Source: Chrysogorgia sp. JL179-B06
Taxonomy: Eukaryota; Cnidaria; Anthozoa; Scleralcyonacea; Chrysogorgiidae
Assembly (NCBI GenBank): GCA_035772405.1
Contig: JAYKKM010000011.1
Coordinates: 512,501-576,500 of the forward strand
DNA: 64,000 nucleotides
Direction: 5' to 3'
The notes under the pieces were generated by a model. That model did no database searches. It was not told the origin of the DNA and saw nothing but the letters and a program-made list of their open reading frames with translations. Positions 22,515 to 33,469 of the stretch are shown here, in pieces (position 1 is the first letter of the stretch; each line of letters opens with the position of its first letter). Both the position numbers and the translations under genes were made by a program.

Positions 22515-23155
22515 AACCCCAGAATGAAACAAGTGTAGTGCAGTATGTACTGTATTTATTTAATTTCAAATCACATTATGTACTATTTACAATATGAGTG
22601 GCTGTGTTGTATTGTGTTGACATAAATATTGTAAATAGCTTAAAATACTCTGAGTATTTGATGTTAGTATGAGTAATATTTGTTCAGATTAATTCAGAAA
22701 AAGTTCTATTTTGATGTTTTAGAGTTGAGATAGACCTGTGATAAACATTCATTTCTTTTGAATTTTCTTCATGAATTATTAATGATATTTTAATAAGGTA
22801 TATCACACAGATACAACTTTATCCCAAGAACCAGAAGATCCATCCTTTATATTATATTGTCAGAGGTAAGATGACAATCATAACCAATTCTCCTCCTCTC
22901 CACAATGAAACAAGTGTAGTGTAGTGTAGTGCAGCATGTACTGTATATATTTAATTTTAAATTACATTATTATAGAATATCACACAGATACAACGTTTTA
23001 TCCCAAGAACCAGAAAAGCCATCCTTCAAATTGTTAGAAGTAAAGATGACAATCATAGCCAATTCACCTCCTCTTCACAATGAAACAAGAGTAGCATAGT
23101 GCAAAATGTATATTATTTAATTTTAAATTACAATTTACATTATTATGGAATATAA
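22515..23155. repeat. Diverged tandem repeat, unit about 180 bp
   Basis: Units share AATGAAACAAGTGTAGTG, followed by TGTACTGTAT and TTTAATTTTAAATTACATTA, then CACAGATACAAC and CCCAAGAACCAGAA. Two full units start near 22798 and 22977, and part of another lies at 22520-22590. The tandem layout suggests a small satellite. Confidence 0.7.
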
Positions 23156-23639
23156 TGTTTTGTCAACAGTAGTTGACGATATATATTACGATATCCAACG
23201 AAATATATTTGCTGTGGATTATGAAACGGAAGGTGGAGAATTAACTTGAAAAATCGCGAAATGTAGCTGTAGCAGCATGGGCCGTGCTACACCTTGTTAT
23301 ATGCCTTATATCTAATATCTGTTCTTATTAAGTTCGACCGCGATGAAATCACCGAAACCTTTGTTGTTTAAACTCTGCCTGAAGGAAAGAAAAGAACAAG
23401 GGACAATTGTTTGAGTCCAATAGCAGAAAATCTATGAACACAATAAATGATGATGGTGGTTGGTCACGGCTCTTTGTGCTTTGTGACACTTCTCGCTGTT
23501 TACTCTTTCACTTATTCCTTGGATGTTTCCAACTATCAGGGAGCGACGACAAACGAATGTAATATTGGTGGAGTTTATTTGGGAAGACTGCAGCAAGTGT
23601 ATGGCCAATAAATAAGTCAAAGTCACTCTGTTGGAAATT

Positions 23640-25870
23640 ACATGGGTCATGAGCAAGACTTACATTTTGATAGGATTTTTGCGGCCAAAGTGTTGCGGTC
23701 CTTTGGACTTGCTGCCAGACTAGTGGATATTGGGAGCTACAGAAACAAAGATCTTTATCGTTTTGAAACGGTTCGTCCCGCTGAAATATGTTATGTTGGC
23801 AGCAACCATATTTTGACGAAGCATGACTTGGTTTGCTTCGATGAATCTAAACCTTTAATTTGCATAAGATCGCACGGTATTATTGTCTGCGCTGATAGAT
23901 ATTATAATGACTTCCAGCGCGGCGATATTTTCACGAACCGGGGTATTGCAAAACGCACTCAGCGATCATCGTCCTGTGTATGGTGATCCCAGGGTTTTCA
24001 TGTCGTCAGCGACATCGTGTGATAACTTCGCGGAGATGGAACGAGGATAATATTACTGCCTTCCAAGCCGACATGATGAACATACCGTGGAGTAATCTAA
24101 AGACGCCTGATAGTATGGATCAGAAGCTTGAAAATTGGCTAGTGTTCTTTAAAAGCAACCTAGACAAACACTTCCCCATACGCAGAAAGAGAATCCGCCA
24201 GAAATCGCATCCATGGCTGGATAGTACGACTCTAAAGCTCACGAGAATGCGGGATTATGTGCATAAGCGAGCTCTACGTTCGGGTGATGATGATGCATGG
24301 GGCTTATATAGACAACTTAGGAACCAAGTTACTAGTAAGCTCCGAAAGCAAAAACGCGACTATTTCCAGCATCATCTCAGCAAACGGGGATTCCACTAAC
24401 CGTGACAACCAACGCCCAATCTCTGTTTTACCGTGTCTGTCAAAGGTGCATGAGGGCTTTGCAAACTCGCAGCTTCAAGAATATGCTATTGAAAACAAAT
24501 TGATTAGCGACAAACAGTTTGCTTATAAGAAGTTTTCGTCGTGCAACGTGGCTCTGATACTCATAGTAGATGAGTGGAAGTGGGCTATAGACAGTAAAGA
24601 ACAAACTATCGCCACCTTTTTAGACCTATGCAAAGCATTCGATATCATCAACCATGACATTTTACTTTTAAAAATGAGGAATGCAGGGACGGCTTTCGAT
24701 TGGTTCGAAAGCTACCTCGCGGATCGAAAACAATATGTTTGCTGTAATGGTCTACCTCAGATGTGGTAAGCATTGAATACGGTGTGCCACAAGGATCAGT
24801 CCTTGGGCGAACACTATTTTCCATACATTACAACAGTGTTCTATCGGTAGTCAAACATTCCAACTGTATGCTGTTTGCAGATGATACGGAAATACATTCA
24901 TCGGACACCAACATCAATCGTGCAGTTGAAAATGTTAATGAAGATCTAGTGTGTATCGAGAAGTGGCTTGTAGAGAATGAAATAGTCGCGCATACAGGAA
25001 AATCGGAAGTGATGAAGATCGGATTTCGTCCTGCCATGAAAAACGTCACTGACGTTGTTATTAACCTAAAAAGCCACAAACTGAAGGAAGTTAACACATA
25101 CAAATATCTTGGTGTGCACACAGACAGTCTATTGACATCGAATGATCACTTTTCACACATACGTAAGGTCTACCCGAAACTTTGTTTGCTAAACAGAATA
25201 TCTTCCTTTCTACCCAGAGACGTTTTGTTAAGTATATACAAACTTACTATAATGCCAATCCTTGACTATGGGTGTATAGTTTGGATGGACTGTACAAAAC
25301 AGATCTCAGATAAGATTGAAAGGCTTCAGAACCAAGCTATGAGAACTATACTCAGAGTAGACAGGAGATCATGCTCGCAGGACATGCGTAACAAATTAGG
25401 CTTATTAACATTACAAAATCGTAGGCGTTTTCTGCGTTTTCAATTAATTTTTAAAATTGTAAATAATCTTAATTGTACAGAGTAGTTAATTTTATACTTA
25501 CCTAGGGATAATACTTTATTACACTTACCTAAGGCCAAATCTGCCACAGGTCAAAGCACATTCCAGTGCTACTCTGCAGCTAGAGATTGGAATGGTCTTC
25601 CAAAGGGAATTAGGGAGATCGGTTCGCCAAACTCTTGAGTGTGCTATTTTTAAATATCTTTTAAATTTCAGGCCATCGTTGTAGTACCTTATAGGTGCTA
25701 TACCTATGTAAACCTCATATTTTTAAATATTGTAATTTTTAATTATTGTAATTAGTTTTAGTCCTAATATTGTAATATTAACTGCACTTGTATTTATACC
25801 AGCGGTCACTTAGGTGTCAGCTGACACAATTTTGCAGTATAAATAAAGCAATTATTATTATTATTATTGC
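23640..25870 (+). mobile_element. Second CR1/L2-like LINE, internally deleted
   Basis: The element runs from before an endonuclease end motif (NALSDHRPVYG near 23950) through RT to a tail that ends in GCAATTATTATTATTATTATTG at about 25850-25869. Its C-terminal sequence FQCYSAARDWNGLP is the usual CR1/L2 end. About 100 residues between the helical linker and the first RT finger motif are absent near 24390, and further frameshifts occur near 23990 and 24765. The first 290 bp (23642-23930) are open but not recognisable as endonuclease. Confidence 0.75.
23980..25485 (+). pseudogene. CR1/L2 reverse transcriptase, broken in three frames
   Basis: The linker frame (23980-24399) has MNIPWSNLKTPDS and LRNQVTSKLRKQKRDYF. 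The next frame (to 24769) has NQRPISVLPCLSKVHEGF, SDKQFAYKKFSSC and [17 protein letters not shown], with the first catalytic Asp. The last frame (24763-25485) has YGVPQGSVLGRTLFSI, the catalytic MLFADDTEIH box, and IMPILDYGCIVW. Loss of the segment before RPISVLP would inactivate the fingers. A short out-of-frame continuation to about 25650 still encodes the C-terminal WNGLP motif. Confidence 0.8.
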
Positions 25871-26240
25871 TTTGATGTGATGGCTCATTTCATGAACTGG
25901 ATAACCAACCAAGATGGCCCCCAATGGTGCATAGTGATGTCATGTGCAAATGATATATTGGGGTTTTATGTTTATTATTATGCACATTCCAATTATTTTT
26001 TCTAATTGGCTTTTTCTGCTTACACTTGTAACCCTTAAAACATTGTGTTAATTTTTTTAATTTGCATGTATCAATATTCAATATTTTGTCTTATAGAATG
26101 AAATGTGCGAGAATTCCAGTAACCTTGATCAACCACTGTATAAAAATTGTAAAGTAAGCCTGGGACAGTGCCTCGCATTGTTGATGTCTTTCATTCTCGG
26201 TAATGGCTGACTTCATCAGCCATTGGCAACTTATTAAAGC
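25871..26240. other. Non-coding stretch
   Basis: AT-rich, with no recognised feature. Confidence 0.5.
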
Positions 26241-27800
26241 TATTAGCACTGATTTTACCTGTTGGAAACCTCTTACCAGACACCAAGTTCCTATTTGACA
26301 AGTACTTTAGTGAGTTTCGCAAAGGAACTGAACTCCATTCTTACTGCCCAGAGTGCCATAAATGGCTAGGAAAAGAAGCTTCTGTTTGGTGTGATGTGTG
26401 TCACGTTAATTATGCTCAGCAAGACCTGGCGAAAAAGGGATCTTTCTTCGTTTACATACCACTCATACAACTTACTGATAGGGATGAGGACATTGCAGAG
26501 TCTATCCGAATTCAGATGGAGACAAGTTGAGAACACACACTGACATGATACAAAATGCACGGAGTACTTTCGAGATAAAGAAGCTGTATTTGGAGTAAAA
26601 GGTCCCAGCAAACTTGTCCAGTTACCACAATTTGATTTAGTATCTGGATTTGTAGTTGACAACCTCCACTGCATTGACCTTGGTGTGTCAAGACAGTTGG
26701 GTCATTTGTGGTTTGATTCCTCAAATCATGGGGTACATTGGAAATCAGGTTAATTCAGTTGACAGCAGAATTAATTTTATTCATCCACCAAACGAGATAA
26801 CAAGAGTTCCAAGATCATTACTTCATCGAGCATTCTGGAAAGGGTCTGAATGGCATTGGTGGCTCGTTCTCTATGCTCCTGTTGTGCTATCTGGGATTCT
26901 TCCTCAGCCCTTTTATGGTCACCTGTTGTTACTTGTGGAAGGAGTGTTCCTGCTAACAAGTTCATGAATTTCCTGGCAAGACCTCAATAAAGCAGAAGTC
27001 TGTTTATCACGGTATGTCTATCGATTTGAAGAGTTGTATGGGAAGCAGCATTTAACATACAATGTTCATCAACTTCTTCATTTAACTAAAACTGTAACTG
27101 ACTGGGGTCCATTGTCATGCTACTCAGCATATACCTTTGAGGGATTTAATATGGTCCTTCTTGAACTGTTTCATGGAACACAGGCTGTCCCGAAACGGAT
27201 CACTAGCAGTTTTCTGTTGTATAAGGGGATTTTGGCTATTGCTGTCTCAATCCCCCTAGTAACAGATGATGACCCAGTTTTGGCACATATCGATGCTGTG
27301 CTCAGTGGATGTCCCCATCTGAAAAAATCTTTAAAGCTTCATGATGAAGTTACGTTTCTCGGAGTGCACTATGTCAGGAACCTTACTTTGGAAGAAAAAT
27401 TTCTTGTGGAAGAATACTTCAGTGAGGAGGTGCAAGAAGAGGCACTGATTTTTAATAAAGCTGTTGTAAAAGGTAATGTTTTATATTCTGTAAATTATCG
27501 TAGGTTAGTTAAGAGATGGTACAATTGTCGAAATAGTTAATTTTATTCTTGTAAAGTGTGTAGTTGGGCAGAAGGTAACTATTGCCTTTGCAAAGAATTG
27601 TGTTGATGGTGGCCAGTGGTTGTGGCCTGACAGTGAATGTGGTTCGTGTTGTTCCCACATTAATGTAATAACTGGGCTTGAAACAAACTTACGAATGATT
27701 GAACTATCTATGCTTGAACACAAATATGCTGTAATTGACAATGACTATTCCTTACCTGGGAGAATGTGTTGTAGACTACCAAACCTCATTGACAGGGACT
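26241..27800 (+). pseudogene. EnSpm/CACTA-like transposase remnant
   Basis: The + strand reads in several frames. A cysteine-rich part (SYCPECHKWLGKE, WCDVCHVNYAQQ, then KKGSFFVYIPL) is followed by VFGVKGPSKLVQLPQFDL and VVDNLHCIDLGVSRQL. Then come VPRSLLHRAFWKGSEWHWW, LPQPFYGHLLLLVEG, YGKQHLTYNVHQLLHL, WGPLSCYSAYTFEG and FHGTQAVPKRI. This order matches animal transposase-like proteins that I associate with EnSpm. Frameshifts lie near 26530, 26680, 26750 and 26970. No CACTA-type ends were located. Superfamily assignment is moderate; transposase-like origin is likely. Confidence 0.55.
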
Positions 27801-28154
27801 AGTATTGCATGTAAACTTGTCTCACTGAAATTTATTTTTTTAAAGTTGTGTTATACTTGTAATCCAGGATAGAACAGCAGATCATTATTGTTTTCAAAAC
27901 TGGTTTGATTCAACCAAAAAGATAATTAATGCTTATTGCTTATTCTTAAACTATATCAAAGTCTAAAATGGATAATTGAAACTAATTGGTAGTACGGTAT
28001 AGCTAGAATTATGCTTGTTGTGGTTTCGCTAGTCCTGGATTATATCTTAATATCCTTTAAAATATCTAGATGGTGTTGACTTCTAGTTGATTGTATATGT
28101 ATATGTTTTATCACAAGTAATATTTGGCATTTCACTCAACCAAACTACATGTTC

Positions 28155-28290
28155 TAAGGATTTATGGTGAAGGTAAATTTCGAGTGTTGGAATATAATAT
28201 ACATAAACTTCAAGGCCTTCTGGCTGGAAATGAACCTGCAATGCTAGTGCAGTGCTCTGACCACTAGGCTCTCGGCAACGGCCTCTGTAG
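28155..28290 (-). mobile_element. tRNA-derived SINE, minus copy of an inverted pair
   Basis: On the minus strand it reads GCCTAGTGGTCAGAGCACTG, then CACTAGCATTGCAGGTTCAT, then CCAGAAGGCCTTGAAG. An A-box-like and a B-box-like element (GGTTCATTTCC) are present, as in a tRNA promoter. The sequence beyond continues as TATATTCCAACACTCG and ends CCTTCACCATAAATCCTTAG. It is the mirror of the plus copy next to it. Confidence 0.65.
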
Positions 28291-28446
28291 CTCAGTGGTC
28301 GAGTACTTCACTAAGCATTGCAGGGTCGTGGGTACAATTCCAGCCGGAATGGCTTGAAGTTGCATTTTTCGCAACTGGTCCCAGTATGCTCTTACAATGT
28401 ATATATTCCAACACTCGCAATTTTCCTTCACCATAAATCCTTAGAA
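28288..28446 (+). mobile_element. tRNA-derived SINE, plus copy of an inverted pair
   Basis: GCCTCTGTAGCTCAGTGGTC gives a good A box and GGGTACAATTCC a good B box for RNA polymerase III. The tRNA-like head does not close an acceptor stem, so this is a SINE rather than a tRNA gene. The body continues GGCTTGAAGTTGCATTTTTC and GCAACTGGTCCCAGT. The same body occurs at 39.66 kb. The end is CCTTCACCATAAATCCTTAG. Confidence 0.7.
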
Positions 28447-28449
28447 TAT

Positions 28450-29040
28450 ATATTTTATCAGTTTAGTTGTGTAGGTCTGTGGACACTTCAGTAATCCTGC
28501 TTATACTATTATAATTATTTTTGTTTTTATATTAGTTTTTTATGCATGATAAATGCAGTGGCGAAGCTGGCCGTAGCAACTGGTCAAGCTATGCAAATTT
28601 ATAAAATCTACATATTTTGAAAACAATGTACCGTATTTCTAAAGATCTGAATATGTAAATCGTTTGAAAATTTGCATAGCATGACCAGTTGTATGGCCAA
28701 CTTTGCTGCTGGATAAATGTAAATATTGTGACCTTTTGTGGCTCAGAGAAAAACTCTAATTAAATTGATATGAAATTGGAACTGCAAATGTAAATGTATG
28801 CAAAATGTGTCATATTATATTCTATTTCATCCGTATTAAATGTATGTGACTCCATATGATATTACTAAATCCTATTATCATTAGGTAAATCAAAAATTAA
28901 TAAGGGTGACCGTAACCAATTTTTTAAGTTCCATCTCCCAAATTAAACAAAGTTTGCAGGCCATGCTTTTCTGGCTGGAATCAGAACTCTGAAAAATCAA
29001 CTCATGCATGGTGCCATGAAACTGTTCTAATAACATTCTG
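28450..29040. other. AT-rich non-coding stretch
   Basis: Sequence near 28559-28620 (CAGTGGCGAAGCTGGCC...CAACTGGTCAAGC) and 28670-28710 (GCATGACCAGTTG...GGCCAACTTTGCTGCTGG) is mutually inverted, with a span of about 150 bp. It resembles a short hAT MITE starting CAGTGGCGAAGC. No gene was seen. Confidence 0.45.
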
Positions 29041-29044
29041 TTTC

Positions 29045-29452
29045 CATATTATGAAATATAATTTATACTGAGTTTAAAATTAATTACTAAGTCATGTAAT
29101 GGATGTGAAATTACCATATATGAAATTGAATATTCAAAATAAATTAAATTAAGTGCTGATTCTCATATGAAATTCAGTTCACAAAATATTTGATTTCATA
29201 TCAAATTTCATTATATTATGAAAACAAGTTTAAATATGAAGTTTAAAAATTAATATACAATATAAATTAATATATGTGAAATAGAAATTTCATGTATAAA
29301 TTGAAGATTTCACATGTAATTTGTTTTTCATATATGGAAGTTTCATATGTGAATTTTTTGTTTCATATGTGAAACAAATTTCATATACGAAATTTCAATT
29401 TCATAAACGAAATTTTCCATTTCATATGTGAAATATTATGTGAAATTTTCGT
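29045..29452. repeat. Array of palindromic TTTCATATGTGAAA-like motifs
   Basis: More than fifteen variants of TTTCATATgtGAAA and its parts occur in both orientations. They are densest at 29270-29440. Each unit is nearly self-complementary, so the strand can fold into many small hairpins. CGTAAGGGC at about 29450 pairs with GCCCTTACG at about 29549. Confidence 0.7.
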
Positions 29453-29639
29453 AAGGGCGCACTATCTAATTTAACGAATTCCATCAAACACGAGGTGCTA
29501 GCTGTGCGTTTACATATTTTTGCATGTTGTTATTTTTTAGATGGCCAAGCCCTTACGATAAGACTTTCTAAACAAATAAATCGTGTGACAAAACTGATTA
29601 AAAGAGACAATATTTTAACAAAGACAATGGCGTCTCTGT

Positions 29640-30204
29640 TCAGAATGTTCCCTCAATGATCACATTGGAGTATATATTAAATATCCTGATGATGAATTCT
29701 GGTTGGCAATGCAACCTGCCTATGAGGAAACCTGTGAACCCGATGATCCCTTCTTTATAAAACGTAAGGCCTGCGATCTAAGGCCTGTAATTTGCTAGAC
29801 AGATCCAGGAAGAACAAATTATGCTAAAAGATGAGATGAAAAATACGTGGAACCATTTTTATCATCAACATGAACTTATCTCTGATTTCCTGATAGCTTT
29901 GGAAAACGACATTAATGCTTCGGACGATGAACTTGGTGTACAGCTTTTTGCACGAAAAAAGCTCATGGATGTTGAATTTACTTTGTTGGCTCTGAAAATC
30001 GACTTTTCATTGTATACAAATGTGGAAATGCTACAGACGTACATTATCAGGGATAATACAGTCGTTGATCATGATGTAGACGGAAACACTGTTGAAGAGG
30101 AAGAACAAATCGTATTTGGGAATTTGGATACATCTGATAATGAACTTACAGATAGTGAGTACGACAACGGTGATGACGATCACATATCAACGGACGAAAT
30201 ATAG
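29640..30204 (+). CDS. Unrecognised coding remnant with acidic tail
   Basis: A frame near 29670-29797 gives YPDDEFWLAMQPAYEETCE and FFIKRKACDLRP. After a break, the frame 29821-30204 gives a helical segment (KNTWNHFYHQHELISDFLI) and a strongly acidic C-terminus (VEEEEQIVFG, TDSEYDNGDDD). Codon structure looks real, but no family was recognised. Given the surroundings, a decayed transposon accessory protein is possible. Confidence 0.35.
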
Positions 30205-30361
30205 ATGCTTGTAAAGAATACTTATAGTTTTATCACATACAACTTAATGGAAATGTTGATCAGATAAGAAATAATATAAATCGAATACTCTAAAAAGTTG
30301 GTATACTGCCGAAATCGTGTAACGTAAATGTATGCGCTGGAAATGGTCTACACAGATAGTA

Positions 30362-30738
30362 TTTGCAACGTACGTACGTTGAGAAAAATGTTTTGAATTT
30401 AAACAGAATACAAAATGGTACTTACATTAAATAGTCTCTTAGTACAATGCATTTCCATTGGTTTAGTTTTTTACCAGTTGATATATATATATATATATAT
30501 GCACCCATTAACCAATACCGCATGGCTGACAGCCACATAATATACGTACATTGAGAAAGCAATATGTTATATTTAAGAGTCAATACAAAATAAGATACTT
30601 CAATTACTTAGTTTCGTTATTACAATATATTTTGTTCCATTTATCTTGTTTTTTTGTTGATATATGTTGCACAAGTTCTTACACATTAACCAATACCGCA
30701 TGGCTGTCAGCCACATAACGTACGTACGTTGAGAAATA
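30362..30738. repeat. Two-unit tandem repeat, about 185 bp, with GTACGTACGTTGAG borders
   Basis: GTACGTACGTTGAGAAA (about 30370), TACGTACATTGAGAAA (about 30543) and GTACGTACGTTGAGAAA (about 30720) mark unit borders. Both units contain CATTAACCAATACCGCATGG followed by CTGwCAGCCACATAA. The border is itself palindromic (ACGTACGT). Confidence 0.75.
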
Positions 30739-32224
30739 AATATGTTATAAAAAGCTATCTCTGTCAGATGTACTGTTACTACTGTACACTTACAATCAGC
30801 CAATACATACAGTTTAATTAAGGATCAGTTGCTGGTTCCGGCAAAAAGATAATCCATTTCGAATCCATTCACATTGTGGAGTCGGCAGAAACAGGGCAAT
30901 ATATTTACAAATATCAAGCTTGTTCAGAAATATGATGTGAATATCGTTAGATCTTAATAGCATACATGACAAAAAAGGCAGAATACTAAACGTTAAAGTG
31001 CTGCTTGGTAATAGAATCAATATAAAGAAGTTCGTGTAAGAGCAAAACCGAAGTGTTGTTACCATGAACAGTCTTATACCGAACGGTTTTCAAACTGCCA
31101 TTTTCGTTTCGCGAAGTTTATTCCAGCAGCGAATAGATATGTATCAAGCGCAATGCATTATGGGAAGACATTCGTATCTCCTGAGTGGTTACCGTAAGCG
31201 TAACTTACCTGTGAAAAACTCTCTTTTAGGTCCTACTCCATCAACAGCAGGCTCACCAATAACCACTATCAAACTACCATCTGGTTTAAACCACTTAGAT
31301 CTTTAACTTGCCTGAAGAAAGTCTTCTCAAAGCTTTTTGCAACATACAGTACTGCTCAGAAGTAACCTAACACTGCGTTCTCGTCCAGAACGCGTTCCGA
31401 ACGCGTTCCGAACGCGTTCGATTGCGATGGAAATTTTTTCGGAAGCTATTACCGAGTTCGGAAAACTCCGAGTGATTGACCAATTTTACGAAGAATGTAT
31501 GAACTTGAGCCTTGGATCAATCAATGATGAGTGATTGAGAGTTGCGCATAAGTAATGACTGAGTCAGTAGTTCAGACACTGGCTTAATATAAATTTTACT
31601 CCGTGTTTGATTATCACGCGGCGCCATATATTTTTAAAAAACATCAGGGTTGGTACCCTTTTATATGAACGCTCTGTGTTTGTTAAAAAACACTCATCAA
31701 ATCTTTATTTTATTCATCTGTGAATTAAAAGTTAAAACGACCGCTATAAAAATTCGTAACTGCCATGCTTCGCATGCACATTGTAATGTGTGCAATGACA
31801 TGTCGTTTTGCTACAGTATGTAACACAAAGTCGTTTCAAATCCAGCGTTACAACTGTATGTGTCGACTTACCAACAAACGATTTCGTTTTAATGGTTTAT
31901 TGGTAAGTTGTTTCCTACACTAAGAGTTTACATCTATACGTTTATGTTTCGTTTTGGTTTCATGTCAGTTGGAAATTATTCTGAATTTTGATCTTGAAAT
32001 ATGCTCTGATAAATATGTAATCAATCTCGTAGCCAGAGCCTGCGTTCCTTTATGATTGTCGATGGCGAATTTATAAATATAAATTCGCGAATGACGATGG
32101 CGAAGGCAGAGTATATCTATCATCTCATACAAATTGAGAGCGAATAGACTATTGGCTAGCACGGGGTAAAATTTATAATGGGCAACATCTTTATTAATCA
32201 TCACTTATTGTTTTCACTCAAGAT

Positions 32225-32355
32225 GGTAAAGGTGGTAAACTGCCATGATTTTTAGTAACGAAATACTGACGTTTCGAGCAGACGTCTTACTCTGATGAAG
32301 GGCTCCGCTCGAAACGTCAATATTTCGTCACTAAAAATCTTTGCACCCTTTACCA
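32225..32355. repeat. 33-bp-arm hairpin with hammerhead-like core
   Basis: Arms at 32247-32279 and 32307-32339 are inverted complements with two mismatches. The sequence outside is also loosely inverted (GGTAAAGGTGGTAAA / TTTACCACG). The loop and inner arm contain CTGATGA, a small stem, GAAAC and then GTCA, the order of conserved residues in a type I hammerhead. Such motifs are known in Penelope-like elements. An A left unpaired before stem II and a weak stem I argue against a fully canonical ribozyme. Confidence 0.5.
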
Positions 32356-32459
32356 CGTTTTCACTTTGCTATATATCCAAAACACTGTCTAAGCAGCACT
32401 CTACTTTTTAACTTTATACTATCGTGATATCGTCGGCTGGGTATTTCATGTTCGAAGGT

Positions 32460-32985
32460 CGTTTTTGATTGACATGTTTACATGCTTATGTTCGGATGAA
32501 GCAAAACATAATCCGTAGATACGGTAGTGTTGCGAAACAACTTAATAATCCGTGTATACGGTAGTGTAGCGAAACGACTTAGGTTGTAGCGAACTAAACT
32601 ACTCGTATCACAAGCTGTGGCGGTCAGCAATGCGCAAGAGCTCGTGAACCAAACAAGAGTTCGAAAACCAAACCGCGGCATGGTCAAATAAATTATGGAG
32701 GAACTTGAAGACGTTTTATCCATAATTTGTTTTGCCTGGATAACCGGCGATCTCAGTCATATTCGTCTATAAATTTGATATGTTCTTCTGTCACTTTTGG
32801 CCTGCGACCACTGCGAGGAGCATCGTTCAATTGACCACTCATTGGATATCGCAAAAGAAAAAGACAGATTGCCGATCCTGAGATTTTAATTCCTTCCTCG
32901 ATTAGAGTATCTTTTATTTTTGGAATCTTTACTCAAGCAGATCTCAAAGAAATTACTCTTTTTCTTGCATATAATGAAAGCTTTG
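32460..32985 (-). pseudogene. Tc1/mariner transposase, N-terminal helix-turn-helix part
   Basis: The minus frame begins MTKLSLYARKRVISLRS, the usual start of the paired-like DNA-binding domain. It continues with KIKDTLIEEGIKISGSA, LFLLRYPMSGQLNDAPRSG and RRPKVTEEHIKFIDEY. Stops occur after VISLRSA and after FIDEYD. The catalytic DDE region further on could not be read. Confidence 0.65.
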
Positions 32986-33261
32986 TCATCGTAAAATATC
33001 TCTTGTATTCAGTAAATATGGTGGAGCGACGATATGAAACAAGACGACGCTACGAATCGGAAAGTGACGACAATTTCCGGATATGGCCGAACTGATCAGA
33101 ACGCGTTTTTGGTTAGGTTATTTCTGAGCAGTACTGTACGTTTCAATCGATCTTTTAATATTCTCACTCGCCGGTCGTGCGTCTTCTCACGCTTGTCAGT
33201 TTCACAACCCTGCTTTACCCCCCGCGCGTTCACTATCACTTCCGCCTGCATTGTGTCGCTA

Positions 33262-33465
33262 CAGTTGGACCTGGAAAAGAGGAAACTTGAGATGGAACAG
33301 GAATAACGTGAAAGGGAAAGGCAACACAAGATGAGGATGATGAAAATGTTCTCTGCACTGATTCAGAGAACCCCAGCACCACAACAACCACGTCCACATT
33401 CACCTGTTTACACAGATCTGCAAAATGCATCGACAAGCAACACATTCACATTTGAATTTTTACTA
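33262..33465 (+). pseudogene. Coiled-coil tail exon (Myb/Harbinger accessory-like)
   Basis: After the acceptor-like TGTCGCTACAG the frame reads LDLEKRKLEMEQE, a stop, then RERERQHKMRMMKMF and a Pro/Thr-rich end. It is the same kind of Arg/Glu-rich helix as at 5.0 kb. The TAA is probably a C-to-T change from CAA. No DNA-binding part was found upstream, because the Tc1 element ends 120 bp away. Confidence 0.4.
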
Positions 33466-33469
33466 AATA

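Larger units (their letters stand above)
31347..33136 (-). mobile_element. Tc1/mariner-like transposon with TA target sites
   Basis: Inverted ends CAGTACTGCTCAGAAGTAACC (31347) and its complement (GGTTATTTCTGAGCAGTACTG ending at 33136) differ by one base. TA flanks both ends. Near the left end there are three copies of GAACGCGTTCs. Inside, on the minus strand, lies the N-terminal part of an IS630/Tc1-type transposase (about 32985-32700). The length of 1,790 bp suits the superfamily. An inverted-repeat hairpin has inserted at 32.25 kb. Confidence 0.8.

Noticed and set aside
28288..28362. Functional tRNA gene
   Set aside because: A and B boxes are good, but the acceptor stem does not pair and the sequence continues into a repeated body shared with another locus; it is a SINE head.
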